Shown: positions 23,892 to 32,151, counted from the first letter of the stretch. The stretch: 64,000 bases of DNA from VRUE01 sp963703175 (GCA_963703175.1 OY969794.1:1736001-1800000), one strand, 5' to 3'. Translations and numbers: made by a program. The notes: generated by a model from the letters alone, not told the origin.

Positions 23892-23913
23892 GATGTGTCC
23901 GGATTGTGTCCGC
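23892..23913. other. Putative integrase arm-type site, right
   Basis: 22 bp identical to 16715-16736, with two TGTCCG units 11 bp apart, 47 bp inside the right attachment repeat and within the integrase coding end. Confidence 0.6.
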
Positions 23914-23959
23914 CTGGCTCAGACGAGGCGGCAGAACCGCAGGAAATCCCTGCAAAGCC

Positions 23960-25138
23960 CTACAGCCCCATCAGTTTGCCGAGGATCTCCTTCATTACCT
24001 CGTCGGTGCCGCCGCCGATTGGGCCTAGGCGGGCGTCGCGGACGGCTCGCTCTATGCCGTACTCGCGCATGTAGCCGTAGCCGCCGTGGATCTGGAGGGA
24101 TTGGTCGGCTATCTCCAGGACGGCGCGCTGGGTTACGAGCTTGGCCATGGTCACGTCTTTGATGCAGTCGTGGCCCTCGTGGAAGAGGCGCAAGGCGTTG
24201 TAGGTGAGGGCGCGGGAGGCCTCGGCCTTGGTCGCCATCTCCGCCACCTGGTGGCGGATCGCCTGGAACTTGCCGATCGGACGGCCAAAGGCTTCGCGCT
24301 CGAGGGCGTATTCGACGCTCCTCTCGATCAGTCGCTGCATCGCGCCGACGGCGCCGATCGCCATCAGCAGCCGCTCCCAGGCGAAGTTGAACATGATCAG
24401 TTTGAAGCCCTCGTTTTCTTCGCCGAGCAGGTTCTCCTCGGGCACCTCGACGTCGGTGAAGGCCAGCTCCCCCGTGTCGGAGGAGTGCCAGCCCATCTTC
24501 TCCAGCTTCTGCGCGACCTCGTAGCCGGGCATCTCCCGCTCGAGCACGAGGAAGGAGATGCCGCCGTGGCCGCCCTCCTTGGTCGTCTTGCAGGCGCAGA
24601 CGAGGAAGTCGGCGCGGACGCCGTTGGTGATGAAGGTCTTGGAGCCGTTGACCACGTAGCCGCCGCCGACCCGCTCAGCGAAGGTCGAGATGCCGGCGAC
24701 GTCGGAGCCGGCGCCCGGCTCGGTGATCCCCAGGGCGCCGATCTTCTCGCCGGCGATCCCGGGCACGAGCCAGCGCTGCTTCTGCTCCTCGGTGCCGAAG
24801 TTGAAGATCGGCGGCATCGCGATCGAGGCGTGGGCGTTGAGCCCCGCGGCGACGCCGCCCGAGCCGCCCGAGCGGGCGAGCTCCTCAACCCAGATCGCGT
24901 CGTGCAGGTGGGTGCCGCCCTGGCCGCCGTACTCCTCGGGGAACTTCAGCCCGAGGAAGCCGAGCTCGGCGCAGCGCTTGTAAAGCTCGCGGGGGAATTC
25001 GCGCGCCTCCTCCCACTCGTCGACGTTCGGCGCGATCTCCTTCTTGACGAAGCGGCTGACCGTTTCGCGCAACTCCTCATGCTCCTCGCCGAAGGGCGGC
25101 AGCGTCGCCCGCGCGCCACTGTCCTTTACGACGGTCAA
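23960..25138 (-). CDS. Acyl-CoA dehydrogenase (integration target of the island)
   Basis: 392 aa, full family length. FAD/substrate motifs are present: LGITEPGAGSDVAG, NGSKTFITNG, EREAFGRPIGKFQAIRH, QIHGGYGYMREY and the C-terminal GGGTDEVMKEIL with the probable catalytic Glu. It oxidises an acyl-CoA to the trans-2-enoyl-CoA and passes electrons to ETF. The start is TTG 25138 overlapping the upstream SnoaL-like stop (TTGA). The last 11 codons are the island's right attachment site; the reading frame is kept intact because the island carries an equivalent 3' end. Confidence 0.92.
   Translation of the reverse strand: MTVVKDSGARATLPPFGEEHEELRETVSRFVKKEIAPNVDEWEEAREFPRELYKRCAELGFLGLKFPEEYGGQGGTHLHDAIWVEELARSGGSGGVAAGLNAHASIAMPPIFNFGTEEQKQRWLVPGIAGEKIGALGITEPGAGSDVAGISTFAERVGGGYVVNGSKTFITNGVRADFLVCACKTTKEGGHGGISFLVLEREMPGYEVAQKLEKMGWHSSDTGELAFTDVEVPEENLLGEENEGFKLIMFNFAWERLLMAIGAVGAMQRLIERSVEYALEREAFGRPIGKFQAIRHQVAEMATKAEASRALTYNALRLFHEGHDCIKDVTMAKLVTQRAVLEIADQSLQIHGGYGYMREYGIERAVRDARLGPIGGGTDEVMKEILGKLMGL
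23961..23995. other. Attachment site, right end of island
   Basis: Direct repeat partner of 16564-16598 (34 of 35 bp identical), coinciding with the last codons and stop of the acyl-CoA dehydrogenase gene. Confidence 0.85.
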
Positions 25139-25587
25139 ACCCGGCCCTCCTTGTTCGCGGCAGGAACCTTCCAGTCCGCGAGCATCGTGTAGCCGCGACC
25201 CTCGTGGTCGAAGCCCAGCAGGTCACCCTGGGGGTTCTTCTTGCCGCCGTGGTGGTAGGCGCGCACCTCGGCGATCTTTCCATTGCGGATGCGGAACCAC
25301 TCCGTGCCGCGGTCGAGCCGTTTCTCACCGGACTCGGGCGCTCGCCACGTCATCGTCCACTCGATCACGACCTGGTCGCCCTGCTCGATCGCGTTCTCGA
25401 CGTACCACTGGGCGTCGATACTCTCGACGCCAAGCGCGGCAAAGCGGCCGATCGTCTCGGCGCTCTCGTGCGGCCCCAGGCGGGTGTAGTAGTGGACGGC
25501 GTCGTCGGAGAAGTGTGCGGCGATCGCGTCGCCGTCACCCGTGTTCAGCGCCTCGTAATAGGAGCGGATGTGGTCGACGTAGGGCAT
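25135..25587 (-). CDS. SnoaL/NTF2-like protein in acyl-CoA dehydrogenase operon
   Basis: 150 aa. A typical SnoaL-like sequence (RSYYEALNTGDGDAIAAHFSDDAVHYYTRLGPHESAETIGRF; RGTEWFRIRNGKIAEVRAYH). The IAEVRAYH ending resembles ketosteroid-isomerase or limonene-epoxide-hydrolase-like proteins. It lies between two acyl-CoA dehydrogenases, 9 bp after one and coupled to the other, suggesting a role in breakdown of a cyclic or branched acid; the exact activity is unknown. Confidence 0.8.
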   Translation of the reverse strand: MPYVDHIRSYYEALNTGDGDAIAAHFSDDAVHYYTRLGPHESAETIGRFAALGVESIDAQWYVENAIEQGDQVVIEWTMTWRAPESGEKRLDRGTEWFRIRNGKIAEVRAYHHGGKKNPQGDLLGFDHEGRGYTMLADWKVPAANKEGRV

Positions 25588-25596
25588 GGCGGCCGC

Positions 25597-26817
25597 TTAA
25601 AGGCCGTAGGAGCGGCCGATCACGTCGAGCATTACCTCGTCGGTGCCGGCGCCGATCCGGTTGAGGCGGACGTCGCGGTAGGCGCGCTCGATCTCGTACT
25701 CCTTCATGTAGCCGTAGCCGCCGAGGATCTGGATGCACTCGTCGGCGACCTCGCAGCCCACGCGGGAGGCGAAGAGCTTGGCCATCGTGATCTCGCGCAC
25801 CGGGTACTCGCCGTTGGCGAAGCGCCAGGCGGTGGCGTAGGTGAACTGCTTCGCCGCCTCGGTTTTGGTCGCCATCTCGGCGAACTTGTGGCGGATCGCC
25901 TGGAACTTGCCGATCGGGCGGCCGAAGGCTTCGCGGTCTTTGGCGTACTCGAGCGTCTTCTCGATCATCCGCTCGCAGCCCGCATGGGAGCCGGCGGCGG
26001 CGACCAGCCGCTCGCCCTGGAGCTCCCAAGCGATGTGGTAGAAGCCCTTGCCGACCTCGCCAAGCACGGCGCTGGCCGGGACGCGGACGTCTTCGAAGGC
26101 TAGTTCGCCGGTGTCGGAGGCGTGCATGCCCATCTTCTCCAGCTCGGCGGAGACGCTGAAGCCGGGGACCTTCTCGCCGTTCTCGTCGCGCAGGTCGACG
26201 ACGAACAGCGTGATCCCGGCGTGGCGCTCTTCCGGGTCGGTCTTGGCGACGAGGACAATGAAGTCGGCGCGCGGGCCGTTGGTGATGAAGGTCTTGGAGC
26301 CGTTGATCACGTATTCGTCGCCATCGCGGATCGCCGTGGTGCGGATACCGGCGACGTCGGAGCCGGCGCCCGGCTCGGTGATCCCCAGGCTGCCCACCTT
26401 CTCGCCCTTGATCCCCGGCACCAGGTAGCGCTGCTTCTGCTCCTCGGTGCCGAGTAGGTGGATCGGGGGCAGGACCATGTCGGTCTGCACGGCGAAGCCC
26501 ATGTTGGTGCCGCCGGAGCCCGAGTAGCTCATGCACTCGGCGCGGACCAGCGAGTAGTAGTAGTCGCCACCCTGTCCGCCGTACTCTTCCGGGAAGCAGA
26601 GGCCGAGGTAGCCGAGCTCGCCCGCCCGCACCATCTTCTCGGTCGGCCAGTAGGTGTCCTCCCATTCGTTGCGGTGCGGCCACATCTCCTTCTTGACCCA
26701 GGCCTGCATCGACTCGCGCAGGTCTTCGTGCTCCTGGCTGAAGATGAAGTGCTTGCCGCCCGCCTCGTGGTCGGGCTTAATGACGGTTGAGCTGCTGCCG
26801 TTCGTAGCGGTCGCCAC
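25597..26817 (-). CDS. Acyl-CoA dehydrogenase
   Basis: 406 aa, paralogous to the neighbour at 23960-25138. Motifs: LGITEPGAGSDVAG, NGSKTFITNGPRADF, DREAFGRPIGKFQAIRH, QILGGYGYMKEY and GAGTDEVMLDVIG with the probable catalytic Glu. GTG 26817 is chosen because GGAGGAGA precedes it; the open frame upstream has no ribosome-binding site. It is the first gene of a leftward operon and divergent from the enoyl-CoA hydratase operon. Confidence 0.9.
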   Translation of the reverse strand: MATATNGSSSTVIKPDHEAGGKHFIFSQEHEDLRESMQAWVKKEMWPHRNEWEDTYWPTEKMVRAGELGYLGLCFPEEYGGQGGDYYYSLVRAECMSYSGSGGTNMGFAVQTDMVLPPIHLLGTEEQKQRYLVPGIKGEKVGSLGITEPGAGSDVAGIRTTAIRDGDEYVINGSKTFITNGPRADFIVLVAKTDPEERHAGITLFVVDLRDENGEKVPGFSVSAELEKMGMHASDTGELAFEDVRVPASAVLGEVGKGFYHIAWELQGERLVAAAGSHAGCERMIEKTLEYAKDREAFGRPIGKFQAIRHKFAEMATKTEAAKQFTYATAWRFANGEYPVREITMAKLFASRVGCEVADECIQILGGYGYMKEYEIERAYRDVRLNRIGAGTDEVMLDVIGRSYGL

Positions 26818-26868
26818 TGGTTCTCCTCCGTTCGCTGGTCCGAAAGGGCAGCCCGGGCCACCCAGAGC

Positions 26869-26895
26869 AAAGTGGACAGTAGCACTTCCCACTTT
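26869..26895. promoter_or_regulatory. Inverted repeat in divergent acyl-CoA promoter region
   Basis: AAAGTGG (26869-26875) and CCACTTT (26889-26895) are half-sites 20 bp apart between the divergent acyl-CoA dehydrogenase and enoyl-CoA hydratase genes, plausible for a dimeric regulator such as the MerR protein encoded at 31420. Confidence 0.4.
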
Positions 26896-26916
26896 CAGTG
26901 CGTGGCCGATTTCGGC

Positions 26917-26922
26917 TATGGT
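26917..26922 (+). promoter_or_regulatory. Probable -10 box of enoyl-CoA hydratase operon
   Basis: TATGGT, 8 nt before ATG 26931. Confidence 0.4.
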
Positions 26923-26930
26923 CCGCCGGG

Positions 26931-27713
26931 ATGGACTACGAGGTCGTCAAGTACGAGGTCGCCGCCGGGGTCGCGACGGTGACGTTGAACAACCCGGAGA
27001 AGCGCAACATGCTCTCTGGGCAGATGCTGACAGAGCTCGTCGACGCGATGAAGCGCGCCCGCGACGACGAGGCAGCGCAGGCTGTCGTACTCACCGGGGC
27101 GGGCAACAAAGCCTTCTGTGCGGGGGCTGATCTCGGGGGTTTTGCTGCCGATGTCCCGCTGGTCGCCAAACACTTCGCCTCCGACCTCTTTCTCGAGTTC
27201 TTCCGTCTGATGCCGCGCCTCGGCAAGCCGTCGCTCTGCGCGGCCAACGGCCATGTCCTCGCTGGGGGGATGGGCTTGGCCCTCTCCTGCGACCTGCTGA
27301 TCGCCAAAGAGGGGGCAACCTTCGGCACGCCGGAGATCAATGTCGGTGCCTTCCCCTACATGATCATGGCGATCATCTACCGCAACGTCCCGCGCAAGAA
27401 GGTCAACGAGATGATGTTGCTGGGCGAGCGGCTGAGCGCCGAGCAGGCGGTCGAGTACGGATTGGCCAACAAGGTCGTGCCGGCGGGGGAGTTCGACGCG
27501 GCGGTCGCCGAGTGGGCCGGGAAGCTCGCCTCGAAGAGCCCGGTGCTGATGCGCCTCGGCCACGACGCGATGTACCGCCAGCAGGACATGGCCGTCGACG
27601 ACGCGCTCGACTACCTGCGCTCGCAGCTCTCGCTCACCTTCAGCACCGAGGACATCGTCGAGGGCGTCACCGCATTCTTCGAGAAGCGCGATCCGCAGTG
27701 GAAGGGACGGTAG
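26931..27713 (+). CDS. Enoyl-CoA hydratase-related protein
   Basis: 260 aa crotonase-fold protein: NKAFCAGADLGGF and NGHVLAGGMGLALSCDLLIAKEGATFGTPEI carry the oxyanion hole, and the tail AFFEKRDPQWKG is typical. The second loop has FGTPEINVGAFP, with a Glu where many hydratases place a catalytic acid. It opens a five-gene rightward operon (hydratase, carboxyltransferase, BKACE, CoA transferase, MerR) with very short gaps. Confidence 0.88.
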   Translation: MDYEVVKYEVAAGVATVTLNNPEKRNMLSGQMLTELVDAMKRARDDEAAQAVVLTGAGNKAFCAGADLGGFAADVPLVAKHFASDLFLEFFRLMPRLGKPSLCAANGHVLAGGMGLALSCDLLIAKEGATFGTPEINVGAFPYMIMAIIYRNVPRKKVNEMMLLGERLSAEQAVEYGLANKVVPAGEFDAAVAEWAGKLASKSPVLMRLGHDAMYRQQDMAVDDALDYLRSQLSLTFSTEDIVEGVTAFFEKRDPQWKGR

Positions 27714-27715
27714 TA

Positions 27716-29314
27716 GTGGCAACCGAAGAGACCGAGCAGGAGAAGAACCTTCTCCCGGGCACCGCCCCGCTGGAGGACCTGACCGAGCAGCTGCATGAGC
27801 GGCGCGAGAAGGCGAAGCTGGGCGGCGGCGAGACCCAGATCGCCAAGCAGCACGAGCGCGGCAAGCTGACCGCGCGCGAGCGGATCGCCCTACTAGTCGA
27901 CGAGGGCAGCTTCGTCGAGATGGGGATCCACGGCCGGCCGCACTTCGCCCAGCGGGCGATGGACGGCAAGGTGGCGCCAGCCGACGGCGTCGTCACCGGC
28001 TGGGGCGACGTCGACGGGCGACCCACCTGCATTGCCGCCTATGACTTCACCGTGATGGCCGGCTCGATGGGGATGACCGGTGAGCTCAAGGTCACCCGCC
28101 TACGTGAGATGGCGCTCTCCAAGCGGATGCCCTTCATCTGGCTGCTCGACTCGGCTGGGGCTCGCATCCAGGAGGCAGCAGGGTCGTTGTTCGCCGGCTC
28201 CGGTCATCTCTTCCGCGAGGAGGTCGAAATGTCAGGCGTGATCCCGATGGTCGCGGCGATGATGGGCCCCTGCGCCGCCGGCACCGCCTACATCCCGGCC
28301 CTCTCCGATTTCGTGCCGATGGTCTCCGGGCAGGGAGCGATGGCCCTTGCCGGCCCGCACCTGACCAAAGCCGTCACCGGCGAGGACATCACGATGGAGG
28401 AGTTGGGCGGCGCCAAGGTTCACTGCCGCAAATCGGGAGTGGGGGACCTCGAGGTCAAGGACGACGAGGAATGCATCGCCAAGGTCAAGCAGTACCTCTC
28501 CTTCTTCCCCTCCAACTGCGAGCAGAAGCCGCCGATCGCCGAGACCGCCGACCCCGACGACCGCGCCTCGGAGAAGCTGCTCGAGATCGTCCCCGACTCA
28601 TCGCGGCAGCCCTACGACATGTACGACGTGATTGGCGAGATCGTCGACGACGGCGAGTGGTTCGACATCAAGCCCAAGTTCGCCAAGACGCTGATCACCT
28701 GCTTCGCCCGCTTCGGCGGCCAGCCGGTCGGGATCGTCGCCAACCAGCCCAAGCAGCTGGCCGGCATTCTCGACAACGACTCAGCCGACAAGGCGGCCCG
28801 CTTCATCAACCTCTGTGACGCCTTCAACATCCCGCTCGTCTTCCTTCAGGACGTGCCCGGCTTTATGGTCGGGGCGAAAGTCGAGCACGCCGGGATCATC
28901 CGCCACGGGGCGAAGATGCTCTACGCGGTCAGCCGCGCCACGGTGCCGAAGGTAACGGTGATTGTGCGCAAGGCCTACGGTGCCGGCTACTACGTGATGT
29001 GCGGCAAGGCGTATGAGCCCGATCTGATCGTCGCCTGGCCCGGGGCCGAGATCTCGGTCATGGGGGCGGAGGGGGCGGTCAACATCATCGGCCGTTCGGC
29101 GATCGAGGCCTCCGAGGACCCGGACGCCACCCGCGAGGCGATGCTGAACGCCGTCCGCGAGCAGATCGACCCCTACATCGCCGCGGGTAACGCGGTGATC
29201 GACGACATCATCGACCCGAGGGAGACGCGGCCGACGATCGTCAAGGCGCTGCGCATGGCGAGGAACAAACACGTCGAGAAGCCAAAGAAACGCCACGGGG
29301 TGATGCCGGTATGA
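27716..29314 (+). CDS. Acyl-CoA carboxylase carboxyltransferase (beta) subunit
   Basis: 532 aa. It has the two crotonase-like halves of biotin-dependent carboxyltransferases: RLREMALSKRMPFIWLLDSAGARIQEAAGSLF with the first oxyanion site and IPLVFLQDVPGFMVG / KAYGAGYYVMCGKAYEPD with the second. The size and motifs match propionyl-, methylcrotonyl- or geranyl-CoA carboxylase beta chains. Start GTG 27716 lies 3 bp after the hydratase stop. The biotin carboxylase subunit is not in the window; the biotinyl carrier at 3241-3453 may serve it. Substrate cannot be fixed from sequence. Confidence 0.88.
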   Translation: MATEETEQEKNLLPGTAPLEDLTEQLHERREKAKLGGGETQIAKQHERGKLTARERIALLVDEGSFVEMGIHGRPHFAQRAMDGKVAPADGVVTGWGDVDGRPTCIAAYDFTVMAGSMGMTGELKVTRLREMALSKRMPFIWLLDSAGARIQEAAGSLFAGSGHLFREEVEMSGVIPMVAAMMGPCAAGTAYIPALSDFVPMVSGQGAMALAGPHLTKAVTGEDITMEELGGAKVHCRKSGVGDLEVKDDEECIAKVKQYLSFFPSNCEQKPPIAETADPDDRASEKLLEIVPDSSRQPYDMYDVIGEIVDDGEWFDIKPKFAKTLITCFARFGGQPVGIVANQPKQLAGILDNDSADKAARFINLCDAFNIPLVFLQDVPGFMVGAKVEHAGIIRHGAKMLYAVSRATVPKVTVIVRKAYGAGYYVMCGKAYEPDLIVAWPGAEISVMGAEGAVNIIGRSAIEASEDPDATREAMLNAVREQIDPYIAAGNAVIDDIIDPRETRPTIVKALRMARNKHVEKPKKRHGVMPV

Positions 29315-30207
29315 GCTCGTTCGGCGACCCAGTAGTCATTAGCTGCTCGATCAGCGGCGTGATCGCCAACCGCGATCAGTGCCCGGCGATCCCCTATACG
29401 CCGGAGGAGTACGCGGCCGAGGCGCGGCGGGCGGTCGACGAGGGTGCTTCGCAGATCCACATCCATGCCCGCAAACCGGACGGCACGCCCTCCTACGAGG
29501 TCGAGGACTTCAAGGCGATCACCGAGGCGATCCTGGCTGAGGTCGGCGACGTGATCATCAATTATTCGACCGGCGCGATCGGCATCCCGATCGAGAAGCG
29601 GATCGAGTACCTGCGCGAGTGTAAGCCCGACGTGGCGGCGCTCAACATGAGCTCGATGAACTACGCCAAGTACTCCTCGCGGCGCAAGGACTTCGTCTTC
29701 AAAGCAGTCTTCGAGAACAGCTTCGACACGATCATCGAGTTCCTCACCGCGATGCGCGACCTCGGGATCAAGCCCGAGCACGAGTGCTTCGACGCCGGCC
29801 ACGTCGCCAACCTCGACCCGCTGATCGACATGGGGCTGCTGGAGCGCGCGCCGCTGCAGATCTCACTGGTGATGGGAGTCAACGGCGGCATCCGCCCGAC
29901 CCCGCGCAACGTCGGCTTCATGGCGGACCAGATTCCCGGTGGGGCGGAGGGCGAGAACCAGTGGCAAGTGATCGGCATCTCCCGCGACCAGTGGAAGCTG
30001 CTCGGCGCCTCCCTCGTCCTGGGTGGCAACGTCCGCGCCGGAGTCGAGGACAACCTCTACCTGCCGAACGGCGAGATGACCAAGTCGAACGGCGAACTGA
30101 TCGCCAAGGCGCGCCAGATGGCCGAGGATGTCGGCCGCCGCGCCGCCACGGTGGCCGAGGCTCGCGAGCTGCTGGGGGTCCCCAAGCGTGAGCGATCTGC
30201 CGCTTAG
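29311..30207 (+). CDS. 3-keto-5-aminohexanoate cleavage enzyme family (BKACE) protein
   Basis: 298 aa. The family's metal-binding and Claisen features are visible: CSISGVIANRDQCPAIPYTPEEYA, QIHIHARKPDG with the zinc histidines, and the C-terminal GGNVRAGVEDNLYLPNGEM. BKACE enzymes condense a beta-keto acid with acetyl-CoA, releasing acetoacetate and a new acyl-CoA. ATG 29311 overlaps the carboxyltransferase stop. Its place between a carboxyltransferase and a CoA transferase supports a pathway that activates and cleaves a beta-keto acid; the substrate is not known. Confidence 0.88.
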   Translation: MSSFGDPVVISCSISGVIANRDQCPAIPYTPEEYAAEARRAVDEGASQIHIHARKPDGTPSYEVEDFKAITEAILAEVGDVIINYSTGAIGIPIEKRIEYLRECKPDVAALNMSSMNYAKYSSRRKDFVFKAVFENSFDTIIEFLTAMRDLGIKPEHECFDAGHVANLDPLIDMGLLERAPLQISLVMGVNGGIRPTPRNVGFMADQIPGGAEGENQWQVIGISRDQWKLLGASLVLGGNVRAGVEDNLYLPNGEMTKSNGELIAKARQMAEDVGRRAATVAEARELLGVPKRERSAA

Positions 30208-31423
30208 CGACGTCAAGGTCCTCGACCTCACGCGGCTCCTCCCCGGCGGCTTCTGCTCGTTGCTGCTGGCCGACCTCGGCGCCGAGGTGCTGAAGGTCGA
30301 GGACACCGGCATGGGCGACTACATCCGCTGGGCGCCTCCCTACTACGGCGACGAGGAGCAGCAGAAGCTGGGCACCCGCTCCTCGCTCTACCTGGCGCTC
30401 AATCGAGGTAAGCGCTCGATTCGCCTCGACCTCAAGAGCGAGGCCGGGTGCGAGGCGCTGCTGCGCCTGGTCGAGCGCTACGACGTCGTCCTCGACGGCT
30501 TTCGCCCCGGCGTCCTCGACCGGCTCGGGGTCGGCTACGAGCGCATGCGCGAGGCCAACCCGGCGATCGTCTTCTGTGCGATCACCGGTTACGGACAGGA
30601 CGGTCCCTACGCCCAGCGCGCCGGGCACGACATGAACTACCTCGGCTTGGTCGGGCTGCTCGGCCTGACCGGCGCCAAGGAGGGGCCGCCGGTCCAGTCT
30701 GGCGGCCAGATCGCCGACCTCGGCGGCGGCGCCCTAATGGCCGCCTTCGGCGTGATGGCGGCGCTGCACGAGCGCCGCCGCTCCGGCAAGGGCCAGATGG
30801 TCGATATCTCGATGGCCGACGGCGCGCTCTCCTGGCTGGCGATGGTCGCTGGCCGCTACTTCTGCGACGGCGAGGCGCCCAAGCGCGGCGAGCAGCAGCT
30901 CGCCGGCGGGCTCCTCTGTTACCTGCCATATGAGGCGGCCGATGGTTGGGTGAGCTGCGGGGCGCTGGAGCCGAAGTTCTGGGCTGCCTTTTGCAACGGG
31001 GTCGAGCGCCCCGACCTGATCGAGGTGCAGTTCGAGGCACCGGGTTCTGACGCCTGGCGTGAGGTCGCTGCCGTCTTCCGCGCGCGGACGCGTGACGACT
31101 GGCTCGCCTTCAACGACGAGCACGACTGCTGCATCGAGCCGGTTCTCGACGTCGGCGAGGCGCTTGAGTCCGAGTTGGTGCGGGCGCGAGAGATGGTGAC
31201 CGCGATCGAGCAGCCCGGGATGGGGCAGGTGCGTCAGCTCGGCGTGCCGGTGAAGATGAGCCGCACCCCCGGCGATCCGACCCGCCCGGCACCGGCCTTC
31301 GGCGAGCACACCGACGAGGTTCTGCGCGAAGCCGGCTATTCCGACGAGGAGATCGGCGCGATGAAAGCGTCCGGCGCCGTCGCCGGCCCCAGCGCCGATT
31401 CCGCGGCGACGTTCAGAGCATGA
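30188..31423 (+). CDS. CaiB/BaiF family (class III) CoA transferase
   Basis: 411 aa. The N-terminal block VLDLTRLLPGGFCSLLLADLGAEVLKVED and ITGYGQDGPYAQRAGHDMNYLG are diagnostic; the Asp of GHDMNY is the CoA-thioester nucleophile in this family. It moves CoA between carboxylic acids, or acts as an alpha-methylacyl-CoA racemase. GTG 30188 is chosen from the position of the first beta-strand and overlaps the BKACE end by 20 bp. Confidence 0.88.
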   Translation: MSDLPLSDVKVLDLTRLLPGGFCSLLLADLGAEVLKVEDTGMGDYIRWAPPYYGDEEQQKLGTRSSLYLALNRGKRSIRLDLKSEAGCEALLRLVERYDVVLDGFRPGVLDRLGVGYERMREANPAIVFCAITGYGQDGPYAQRAGHDMNYLGLVGLLGLTGAKEGPPVQSGGQIADLGGGALMAAFGVMAALHERRRSGKGQMVDISMADGALSWLAMVAGRYFCDGEAPKRGEQQLAGGLLCYLPYEAADGWVSCGALEPKFWAAFCNGVERPDLIEVQFEAPGSDAWREVAAVFRARTRDDWLAFNDEHDCCIEPVLDVGEALESELVRAREMVTAIEQPGMGQVRQLGVPVKMSRTPGDPTRPAPAFGEHTDEVLREAGYSDEEIGAMKASGAVAGPSADSAATFRA

Positions 31424-32124
31424 GCGCCAGCGCCGAGCAGTCGCTGCTCAAGATCGGTGAGCTGGCCGAGGCGTCCGGGGTGCCGGTGCCGACGATCAAG
31501 CATTACCTGCGCGAGGGCCTTTTGCCGGAACCGGTGAAGACGAGCCGCAATATGGCCTACTACTCACCTGAGTTTGTCGATCGGATCAAGCTGATCAAGC
31601 AGCTGCAGGAGGAGCGCTTCATGCCGCTGAAGGCGATCAAGGCTGTGCTGGATGAGGACCCCGATCGGGCTCGCGCCATGGTCGAGCTCGAGGACCGCAT
31701 CCTCGAGCGGGCCCTTGGGGGAGAGCGGACGCGGACGAGCGCTGCCGAGGTGCGTGAGCGTTACGGCGTCCCCAAGGACGTGCTCGACCGGCTCGAGCAG
31801 ATCGAGGTCCTCAGTCCCAATAGCCGCGGCTACTCACCCTCCGACATCAAGATCATCGAGGCGATCGGGCGCTTCCGCGCTGGCGGCTATGACGAGCAGA
31901 TCGGTTTCACGGTCTACGACACCCTGCGCTACAAGAAGGCGCTGGAAGAGCTGGTCAGCCAGGAGGTCGAGATGGTGATGGACCGCCTCGCCGGCGAGGT
32001 CCCACCCGAGCGCGTGGTCGAGATGCTCGAATCCGGCTCCCAGCCGCTGCAGGACCTGATCGCCGCCCTGCACACGAAGCTCCTCGTCGCCGAGCTGGAG
32101 CGCCATCGCGCAAATCGCCCCTGA
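31420..32124 (+). CDS. MerR family transcriptional regulator
   Basis: 234 aa. An N-terminal MerR helix-turn-helix (LKIGELAEASGVPVPTIKHYLREGLLPEPVKTSRNMAYYSPEFVDRIKLIKQLQ) is followed by a long helical effector domain with a second HTH-like block (ERYGVPKDVLDRLEQIEVL). ATG 31420 overlaps the CoA-transferase stop (ATGA). Being the last gene of the operon, it probably regulates it in response to an acyl-CoA or acid; the inverted repeat at 26869-26895 is a possible target. Confidence 0.88.
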   Translation: MSASAEQSLLKIGELAEASGVPVPTIKHYLREGLLPEPVKTSRNMAYYSPEFVDRIKLIKQLQEERFMPLKAIKAVLDEDPDRARAMVELEDRILERALGGERTRTSAAEVRERYGVPKDVLDRLEQIEVLSPNSRGYSPSDIKIIEAIGRFRAGGYDEQIGFTVYDTLRYKKALEELVSQEVEMVMDRLAGEVPPERVVEMLESGSQPLQDLIAALHTKLLVAELERHRANRP

Positions 32125-32151
32125 CCCGGACGTGCCGTCGCTTAGAGGCCA

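Larger units (their letters stand above)
16564..23995. mobile_element. Integrative island in the 3' end of an acyl-CoA dehydrogenase gene
   Basis: A 35 bp direct repeat with one mismatch (16564-16598 and 23961-23995) bounds about 7.4 kb. The right copy is the 3' end of the acyl-CoA dehydrogenase gene; the left copy encodes the same last residues (MKEILGKLIGL then stop). The interior has a tyrosine integrase at the right end, an excisionase-like gene, two XRE regulators, a winged-helix-like protein, an SF2 helicase and a membrane protein. The helicase part is clearly lower in GC than the chromosome. No transfer, replication or virion genes are seen, so it is an integrative island or satellite rather than a complete prophage or conjugative element. 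Confidence 0.9.
22790..24074 (+). pseudogene. Tyrosine recombinase (island integrase) with apparent one-base frameshift
   Basis: N-terminal arm-binding and SAM-like core-binding domains (VWRVRWRDEQGRARSK, TLADFAQEWWKLYAAPNLAARTLRSY) lie in one frame to about 23150; the catalytic domain continues in the next frame (QPTIYRALALLQGIL, AYAGLRPQEALALRW, DLRHSFVSLLIHEG, QAGHSPTMTLDVYAHV), with Arg, His-Arg, His and Tyr in place. Removing one C from CCC at 23148-23150 restores a continuous protein. ATG 22790 follows AGGTGAGG. The frame runs through the right attachment site into the dehydrogenase gene in antisense to 24074; in the excised circle it would read into the left end and stop at the position of 16698. 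Frameshift or sequencing error cannot be separated. Confidence 0.85.

Noticed and set aside
25535..26683. 382-codon leftward open frame within the second acyl-CoA dehydrogenase
   Set aside because: Out-of-frame shadow of a gene with intact family motifs; composition is Arg/Pro-rich with no motif.
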